Origin: JAEZAF01 sp964395665
GTDB taxonomy: Bacteria; Chloroflexota; Anaerolineae; Aggregatilineales; Phototrophicaceae
NCBI GenBank assembly: GCA_964395665.1
Contig: CAYNDH010000073.1
Span: forward strand, 1-19,982
Direction of reading: 5' to 3'
Length of the DNA: 19,982 nucleotides
Position numbers and translations under genes: made by a program. Shown here piece by piece: positions 14,701 to 19,982 of this stretch; the first letter of the stretch is position 1; the number at the start of each line of letters is the position of its first letter. Under the pieces are notes generated by a model. The model had not been told where the DNA came from, did not search any database, and was given only the letters and a program-made list of their open reading frames with translations.

Positions 14701-15716
14701 TGTGCCGCTTCCGCATTCATGACTTCTGCCACCAGTTCGCTGTACGCGGTCACGCTGACATTCAGCGCCACCACGGTTTTATTCTGGGCAGACGGTGTCG
14801 GCTGCCGGTCCGTAACGGCATCTGTACCCAGCCGCCGGATGACACTCGTCCCTGCTGCTGCCCGCAGGCGGTTGGGGCTGGCGGCCACGGTTCCGCCGAG
14901 CGCGGCGGTGATCGCGGTACTCATCTCCGTGGCATTGCGAAAGCGCTTTTCACGTTCTTTCGCCATTGCCCGCTGAATGACCTTCTCCATTTCGACAGGC
15001 AGATTCGGCTGCTTTGCCCGGATCGAAGGAACCGGCTCCGTCATATGCATCATCAGCACCTGTAACGGAGAGTCCGCCTGATAGGGCAGCTCGCCCGTGA
15101 GGATCTCAAACAGCATCACGCCCAGCGCATAAATATCGGTATGAAAATCGACATCATCGCTGCCCTGTGCCTGCTCCGGGGACATATAATCCGGTGTGCC
15201 GATGATCATGCCGGTTCCGGTGATGCGTTTTTTGCCATCCCCGGCGGACAGGCGGGCAATCCCGAAATCGGTGACGAATGCATTGCCTTCCCGGTCGATC
15301 AGGATATTGCTCGGTTTCACATCGCGGTGCGTGATCCCCTGACGGTGCGCGTAATCCAGTGCCGAGCATACCTGCCACATCAGGTAAGCGACCTCGTCAT
15401 GCGGCAGCAGCCCCTGAGAGATCACATCCTTCAGCGTGCCGCCATCCAGATACCGCATCACGATATAGGGCGGCTCATGTAATCCGTCGAAATCATACAC
15501 CGGCAGGATGTGAGGGTGTTCCAGCCGGGCAATTAAACGCGCCTCTCGCTGAAAGCGCTGGACGGCATCGCTGTCTCCGGCAATGCCTTTGAGGATGACT
15601 TTGATCGCCACATCACGTTCAATGCTGGTCTGGCGTGCCCGATAAACGGTTGCCATTCCGCCTCTACCCGCTTCTGCGATGATCTGGTACGGCCCTAGAT
15701 AGTCGTCAATGAACAT
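11800..15716 (-). CDS. Ser/Thr protein kinase - cyclase-like - AAA ATPase - TPR signalling protein (3' end in gap)
   Basis: About 1305 residues are visible. Residues 10-275 form a Hanks-type kinase: GRGGMATVY (17-25), Lys39, HRDVKPSN with Asp132, DFG with Asp150, and GTPDYMSPEQ. Residues about 311-480 resemble a class III nucleotide cyclase. However, the first metal Asp is replaced by Asn319 (VVALNVSVTAYS) and the transition-state Asn by Ser440 (GVTISLTNR), with only Asp365 kept, so it is probably catalytically dead. An AAA/NACHT-like ATPase follows: Walker A GDAGVGKS (541-548) and Walker B VVIELEDIHYADD (about 670). Tetratricopeptide-like helical repeats fill about 900-1250. No transmembrane segment is seen, so it should be cytosolic. 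Such kinase-ATPase-TPR proteins are common in Chloroflexota and cyanobacteria. The sequence read beyond the gap (WSNSGSSSHRDRYSRML) belongs to the recombinase region and is not its real C-terminus. Confidence 0.9.
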
Positions 15717-15755
15717 GCGGCATCTTCAGAATGATGAAATAAACAATCCACAGCA

Positions 15756-15761
15756 ATTATA
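15756..15761 (-). promoter_or_regulatory. Perfect -10 box before the kinase gene
   Basis: TATAAT lies on the minus strand at 15761-15756, about 40 nt before the ATG at 15716. No good -35 hexamer is found 16-18 nt upstream (TCGCGC), so an activator may be needed or the match may be chance. Confidence 0.4.
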
Positions 15762-15853
15762 GTGAGAACACAACTAAGGCGCGACTCCTGCATCACGCGT
15801 CGGTCCACCAATAGTCCACTTCGCCGCCGGCGTGATCTTTCCAGATGGCTCAC

Positions 15854-15888
15854 AAAAAATTGATGGCTGATGATCGCTCACCAGCCAT
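15854..15888 (-). terminator. Intrinsic terminator of the SNF2-SWIM operon
   Basis: On the minus strand ATGGCTGGTGA (15888-15878) pairs with TCATCAGCCAT (15873-15863) with one G-T pair. The stem is capped by a GCGA tetraloop and followed by CAATTTTTTG. It lies about 90 nt after the SWIM stop and isolates the operon from the kinase gene downstream. Confidence 0.8.
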
Positions 15889-15977
15889 AGAAACAAAACG
15901 GCGGACCTCATCCTGTTTATTGTACTCGTCGCATGGGAAACTGTTACTCTATTTTATCGGGGGTAGACCAGTGGTCA

Positions 15978-16841
15978 CTACGCCAATCCCAGCCAGCGTG
16001 CTGCTTGCTGTGAAATCTCCGAATAGATTTGACGCAATTCTTTCCCTGCGCTGCCGGGCGGTTGCCCTAATTGACGCAGAGCAATAGGGTCTGTGCCACG
16101 AACCGGCATCTGGCGCATCAGGTTCACGTCTGGCGCATCCCAAAATCCAGCGATCTGTACCGGCGGATTGTAATGCTCGGTTTCCATGTCGTGATTTGAG
16201 AGCGTCAGATCGTGGCCCTGCAATGCCTGTATTACGGCACTGCGACTGCGTCCGCGCAGATGAAAAAGAATGAAAGGATCAGCGTCAAGCTGCTCTGCAA
16301 TCAGGTAATACACTGCTGCCGTATGTTTGCAGGGATCACCCCAATCGGGGCAGGAGCAGATGAAATCAATATCCTTTTTGCTTTTTGGAAACAAGGATAA
16401 CCCTGTGTGTTGAAACACGGCTTCAATGTCACCGGGCATTTCCCCTGCCAGCAGCTTTGCTGCATAAATTGCCTGCTCAGAGAGGGTGTCGAAGGCTTGC
16501 TGCCACTGTTGATCGTCGAGTATGCGCAGTTCAATCGCTGTACGATACTGCCTTCCATAGCTGCCGCGCACATCGGCATAAACCATGCCGTGCGAAATCT
16601 CCAGCGACAACACTGAACCATTGCGTGCGTAGCGTTTACCACGATCCAGGCGGCTGTCCATGTCCAGGTGTTCCATCATTTCTACCCACTGCTGCCCCCA
16701 CCATTCGCGCCCGATGTCGCCGCGCTTGCTTTTTGCATATACCGGGCCACGAATGATGATCGCATCGCTGGGGGCTTTGTAATCCCCTAAAGTGATATTA
16801 TCTTCGTCGTAATCATCATAATCACTGTAATACCAGCCCAT
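15978..16841 (-). CDS. SWIM zinc-finger protein, partner of the SNF2 helicase
   Basis: This 287-residue protein carries a SWIM zinc finger at residues 162-173 (ICSCPDWGDPCKH: Cys162, Cys164, Cys171, His173), the CxC...CxH pattern. The N-terminus is acidic and Tyr-rich (YYSDYDDYDEDN). The middle has WWGQQWVEMMEHL and RGKRYARNGSVLSL-EISHG, typical of bacterial SWIM proteins encoded beside SNF2 helicases. SWIM modules are thought to mediate DNA or protein binding; the role in bacteria is not defined. Its ATG lies 2 nt after the SNF2 stop, and the GGAGGG that serves as its ribosome-binding site lies in the last SNF2 codons, so the two are translationally coupled and probably act as a complex. Confidence 0.9.
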   Translation of the reverse strand: MGWYYSDYDDYDEDNITLGDYKAPSDAIIIRGPVYAKSKRGDIGREWWGQQWVEMMEHLDMDSRLDRGKRYARNGSVLSLEISHGMVYADVRGSYGRQYRTAIELRILDDQQWQQAFDTLSEQAIYAAKLLAGEMPGDIEAVFQHTGLSLFPKSKKDIDFICSCPDWGDPCKHTAAVYYLIAEQLDADPFILFHLRGRSRSAVIQALQGHDLTLSNHDMETEHYNPPVQIAGFWDAPDVNLMRQMPVRGTDPIALRQLGQPPGSAGKELRQIYSEISQQAARWLGLA

Positions 16842-16843
16842 AC

Positions 16844-19800
16844 TTAACCCTCCAGTACATCATGGCGCAAGGCAACAAGATCACGCAGTTCGTCGTTATT
16901 AAGCTCAGAAATCCAGCTTTCACCCGTGCCAATGACGGAGTCAGCAATCGCCCGCTTCTTTTCGATCATTTCGTCAATACGTTCTTCGAGTGTCCCCAGA
17001 CAGATGAACTTGTGTACCTGCACGTCCTTCGTTTGTCCGATGCGGAACGCACGATCCGTTGCCTGATTCTCGACAGCAGGGTTGTACCAGCGGTCGAAGT
17101 GGAAAACGTGATTCGCCGCTGTCAGTGTTAACCCGGTACCACCTGCTTTGAGTGACAGGATAAACACAGGCGGTCCCTGCGGTGATTGGAAGCGTCTGAC
17201 CATATCATCGCGTTGTTTCGGTGATGTGCCGCCATGTAAAAACAGTACCTCATCCACCAGATAATCGCGCAAATGCAATTGCAGCCTGTCGCCCATCTCA
17301 GCATACTGCGTGAAGATCAGTAAACGTTCCCCGTTTTCGCGGATTTCATCGATCATCTCAGTGAGACGATCGAGCTTACCGCTGCGTTCTGATAAACGTG
17401 CGGATAGGCCTTCTTTCAGAAAATGTGCCGGATGGTTACAAATCTGCTTGAGTTGAGTCAGCATTCGCAGGATATTGCCACGTCGTGCCATATCTTCGTC
17501 AGCCGATTCAACAGCTTCCATCGCTTCGCGCACAGCGGCTTCATAGAGCGTGACCTGCTCAGATGTCATGGTGCAGTAGATTTTGTTCTCGAACTTGTCT
17601 GGCAGATCCTGAATAATTGACGTATCGGTTTTGACCCGGCGCAGGATGAATGGCGCCGTGAGTTTCTTCAACGATGTGGATGCGTTTGTATCGCCATAAC
17701 GCTCAATGGGAGTAGCGAAGTTCGATTTGAATGCCTTTTGGGAGCCAAGATAGCCGGGATTGATGAACTGGAAAATCGACCAAAGTTCTGTCAGGCGGTT
17801 CTCGACAGGTGTCCCCGTCAGGGTGACCTTGAAAGCTGCGGGGATGCTGCGGGCCGCCTGTGCCTGTTTGGTGGATGGATTCTTGATGTTCTGAGCTTCA
17901 TCCAGCACCATATCTGACCACTCGACCTGTTGGAAGGTGTCATGATCGCGCCGCATCAGTGCGTAACTTGTCAGCACAACGTCAACTGACTGTGCCGCTT
18001 TGACAAATGCTTCTCCTTCCAGCCGAGATGCGCCATGATGTGTCAATACCTTGAGGTCGGGGGCGAATTTACGCAGTTCATGCCGCCAGTTTCCCACAAC
18101 AGATGTAGGGCAGACCAGCAGTGCCGGGTTCTTTACGTCAAGCTGTTCACGCTCATGCAGCCACATTGTAATGGTCTGGAGTGTCTTGCCCAGGCCCATG
18201 TCATCGGCCAGACACGCACCTAAGCCCATCTGCCGCATCTGCACCAGCCAGCCGAATCCTCGAAGCTGGTAGGGGCGCAGGGTTGCCTGCAAGCCTGCTG
18301 GCGGCGTTAGCGGCGGTGTCTCTTCGGGGCGATACAGCCTGTCAAAAACATCTTGCAGCCAGCCTTCAGGTTCTGTATTTGAGACCTCAATCCCGTCGAT
18401 TTCCGTCCCGGCAGCGTGAATCTGGAGGGCTTCTTCCAGCGTTATGTCGCCGTTCTGCGCCTGTTCGAAAAATTTCATCGCAGCGTTGATCTGGTCAGGG
18501 TCGAGGGCAATCCACTCGCCTTTGTAGCGCACCAGGGGCTGTTTCAACTTGACCAGCGCCTCGAATTCGTCCCGTCTGATCGCTTCCCCACCGAGGGAGA
18601 TCTGCCACTCATAGCGCAGGATCGAATCGCGGGTCAGGATGCCGGTTGGCTCGTTGGTCTGGCCCTTGATCCTGGCTTTTGCCTGAATACGGGCGCGCCG
18701 TCCCCACCAGTTTGGCACCAGCACGGCGAAGCCGCTGGTTTCCAGCAGCGGTAATGCCTCTGTAAGAAATCGGAAGGCCTCCTCACGTGACAGCGTGATA
18801 CCCACAGGTTTGGCCTGACGCAGGCTGCGTTCAATCGGCTCGAACATCCGTGATGCGAGGCCCAGACCTGCCAGCATCTTCTCCTGCGGACGATCGAAAC
18901 GATATTCCAGATAATTCAGATGACCTGATTGTGCAGACCAGACCTGGTGAGCCTCTACCAACAGGCTTGGATCGTCATTTGCTTGCAGCAGGTAATCCAC
19001 AATCCACTCATCGCTGTCTGATGTGGGTTCGCGCAGGCGGAAACAAATCCTGAAGTTGCCGCTCTCACTGCTGCCGAACGCCTGCCATGTTTTCCATGCC
19101 TCGTAGAGCCGTTGGTTATTGGCTGGAGTATCTTTGATGAACATTCCATGTCCGGTCAGAGCTTGCAACCATGGGCTTCTCGGTACTGGGCGCTGAGCGT
19201 AGTGTTCGACAATGAACCAATGAACCACTTCGGAAAGAAAGTGATGCATCAGGGACATCGGCATCGGTGGCTTCTTGATGTCTTCTGCCATTGCACGGCA
19301 AAGTGGCGGCATGTTTTGCGCGACCTGCTGGATGAGGTCGGGGTCCGGGCGTGGTTCCCAGTAAGCGCAGTAGTTCTTGTCCTCCTGCGCAAGTGCTGGG
19401 ATATAACGCCCCTCGACCAGACAGTTGAGTGCTAACAGTGCAACCTGCTGCCAGAAACGCAGATCATCGCCTAAACGTATCCCACGTTCTCCCTTATCGG
19501 GAAGCTGTACGAGGAAATCAAGCGCGTCCCATGTATCCAGAAGTGCGGTATCGACTCGCCACAGCAGCAGCTCGGTGTCATCTTCCAGCGGGGCCGCACC
19601 ACTCGCCTGCGCCTGAGGCGACGGCTGAACCTTTTTCCCTTTGCCGGGCAGCCATATGGTGATTACATCAGGAATCGGTTGTGCTTCAGTTATCCACTGG
19701 TTCACATAGCCAAGCAGTGTTTCCTGATGAACCGCAAACGGGTGGGGCGCACTTATCCCTCGTCGCCCTTTGAGATATTGGGGTTCAACTGCTGCGTCTT

Positions 19801-19858
19801 CAGCCCAGATCGCAAGCTGTTCAAGGTCGGGTATCCATGTGCCATGCAGGATGTGCAT
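16844..19858 (-). CDS. SNF2-family DEAD-like helicase/ATPase
   Basis: This 1004-residue protein has a long N-terminal region (1-530) of the bacterial SNF2-associated type (for example NWWGRRARIQAKARIKGQ and LVRYKGEWIALDPDQI), then a superfamily 2 ATPase core. LRPYQLRGFGWL precedes Walker A DDMGLGKT (Lys558), followed by DEAQ (653-656), the motif III region KVTLTGTPVENRLTELWSIF, and a helicase C lobe with LIFTQYAEM, LSLKAGGTGLTLTAA and the arginine-finger motif RAFRIGQ (936-942). SNF2 proteins use ATP to translocate on double-stranded DNA and remodel bound proteins; bacterial members are linked to transcription recycling or defence, but the role here is open. GGAG lies 8 nt before the ATG at 19858. 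It is the first gene of a two-gene operon with the SWIM protein. Confidence 0.95.
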   Translation of the reverse strand: MHILHGTWIPDLEQLAIWAEDAAVEPQYLKGRRGISAPHPFAVHQETLLGYVNQWITEAQPIPDVITIWLPGKGKKVQPSPQAQASGAAPLEDDTELLLWRVDTALLDTWDALDFLVQLPDKGERGIRLGDDLRFWQQVALLALNCLVEGRYIPALAQEDKNYCAYWEPRPDPDLIQQVAQNMPPLCRAMAEDIKKPPMPMSLMHHFLSEVVHWFIVEHYAQRPVPRSPWLQALTGHGMFIKDTPANNQRLYEAWKTWQAFGSSESGNFRICFRLREPTSDSDEWIVDYLLQANDDPSLLVEAHQVWSAQSGHLNYLEYRFDRPQEKMLAGLGLASRMFEPIERSLRQAKPVGITLSREEAFRFLTEALPLLETSGFAVLVPNWWGRRARIQAKARIKGQTNEPTGILTRDSILRYEWQISLGGEAIRRDEFEALVKLKQPLVRYKGEWIALDPDQINAAMKFFEQAQNGDITLEEALQIHAAGTEIDGIEVSNTEPEGWLQDVFDRLYRPEETPPLTPPAGLQATLRPYQLRGFGWLVQMRQMGLGACLADDMGLGKTLQTITMWLHEREQLDVKNPALLVCPTSVVGNWRHELRKFAPDLKVLTHHGASRLEGEAFVKAAQSVDVVLTSYALMRRDHDTFQQVEWSDMVLDEAQNIKNPSTKQAQAARSIPAAFKVTLTGTPVENRLTELWSIFQFINPGYLGSQKAFKSNFATPIERYGDTNASTSLKKLTAPFILRRVKTDTSIIQDLPDKFENKIYCTMTSEQVTLYEAAVREAMEAVESADEDMARRGNILRMLTQLKQICNHPAHFLKEGLSARLSERSGKLDRLTEMIDEIRENGERLLIFTQYAEMGDRLQLHLRDYLVDEVLFLHGGTSPKQRDDMVRRFQSPQGPPVFILSLKAGGTGLTLTAANHVFHFDRWYNPAVENQATDRAFRIGQTKDVQVHKFICLGTLEERIDEMIEKKRAIADSVIGTGESWISELNNDELRDLVALRHDVLEG

Positions 19859-19888
19859 ATAGTGTGCTCCGTGTAACGATGCAACCTT

Positions 19889-19917
19889 ATTTTACGCTAT
19901 TGCATTGTTGGGTTCAA
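19889..19917 (-). promoter_or_regulatory. Promoter of the SNF2-SWIM operon
   Basis: On the minus strand TTGAAC (19917-19912), a 17-nt spacer and TAAAAT (19894-19889) form a strong sigma70-type promoter, ending about 30 nt before the SNF2 start codon. Confidence 0.7.
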
Positions 19918-19956
19918 AGATTAGGCAGCGTTGACATTTGCAAAAAATGGCTCATT

Positions 19957-19982
19957 TGTAGGGGCGATGCTGTGTCATCGCC
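19957..19982. repeat. Dispersed TGTAGGGGCG hairpin repeat, copy 3 (cut by window edge)
   Basis: TGTAGGGGCGATGCTGTG is followed by TCATCGCC. GGCGATG (19963-19969) pairs with CATCGCC (19976-19982). It shares the TGTAGGG(A/G)CG start and the inverted arms with copies 1 and 2, while the stem sequence differs. It may extend past the window. Confidence 0.5.

Overview
The window reads as a stretch of a GC-rich (roughly 55-60 % by eye) environmental bacterium, most likely a member of the Chloroflexota (Anaerolineae-like). This is an inference from gene content: a very long Ser/Thr kinase - cyclase-like - ATPase - TPR protein, a serine-recombinase remnant with a Myb-like C-terminal tail, an SNF2 helicase paired with a SWIM protein, and dispersed TGTAGGG(A/G)CG hairpin repeats. 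No rRNA, tRNA, CRISPR array or replication origin was seen. Two 100-N runs (1671-1770 and 11700-11799) are scaffold gaps of unknown true size.

Layout. 1-402 (-) is the 5' part of a secreted or membrane-anchored protein that runs off the left edge. 713-1528 (+) is a TipA-type MerR regulator with a textbook MerR promoter (19-nt spacer). Its 3' end and downstream hairpin lie in a 168-bp direct repeat that surrounds the first gap. The non-coding stretch 1998-2298 holds a dispersed hairpin repeat, a four-unit decamer array ending in a 24-bp perfect palindrome, and a second related hairpin. Next come three minus-strand genes: methylthioribose-1-phosphate isomerase (mtnA, start corrected to 3420), a small secreted protein with a good terminator, and an APC-family amino acid permease.

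5998-11253 (+) is a copper-homeostasis module. It has a His-rich P1B-3 ATPase (CopB-like, CPH motif), a CsoR/DUF156 repressor, and a two-HMA P1B-1 ATPase (CopA-like, CPC motif). csoR is preceded by a promoter (TTTACA-17-TTTAAT) whose -10 box overlaps a palindromic operator with perfect 11-bp arms. The likely logic is that CsoR represses its own operon with copA, copper relieves repression, and CopA and CopB export copper. copB has no copy of this operator and ends at its own hairpin, so it may be controlled separately. The CsoR lacks the usual ligand spacing, so the sensed ligand is uncertain.

11222-11670 (-) is a decayed serine recombinase that overlaps the copA 3' end and abuts the second gap. 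11800-15716 (-) is the large kinase, with its 3' end lost in the gap; its cyclase domain appears catalytically degenerate. 15978-19858 (-) is a translationally coupled SNF2 helicase - SWIM zinc-finger operon with a clear sigma70-type promoter and an intrinsic terminator. The window ends in a third TGTAGGG hairpin repeat.
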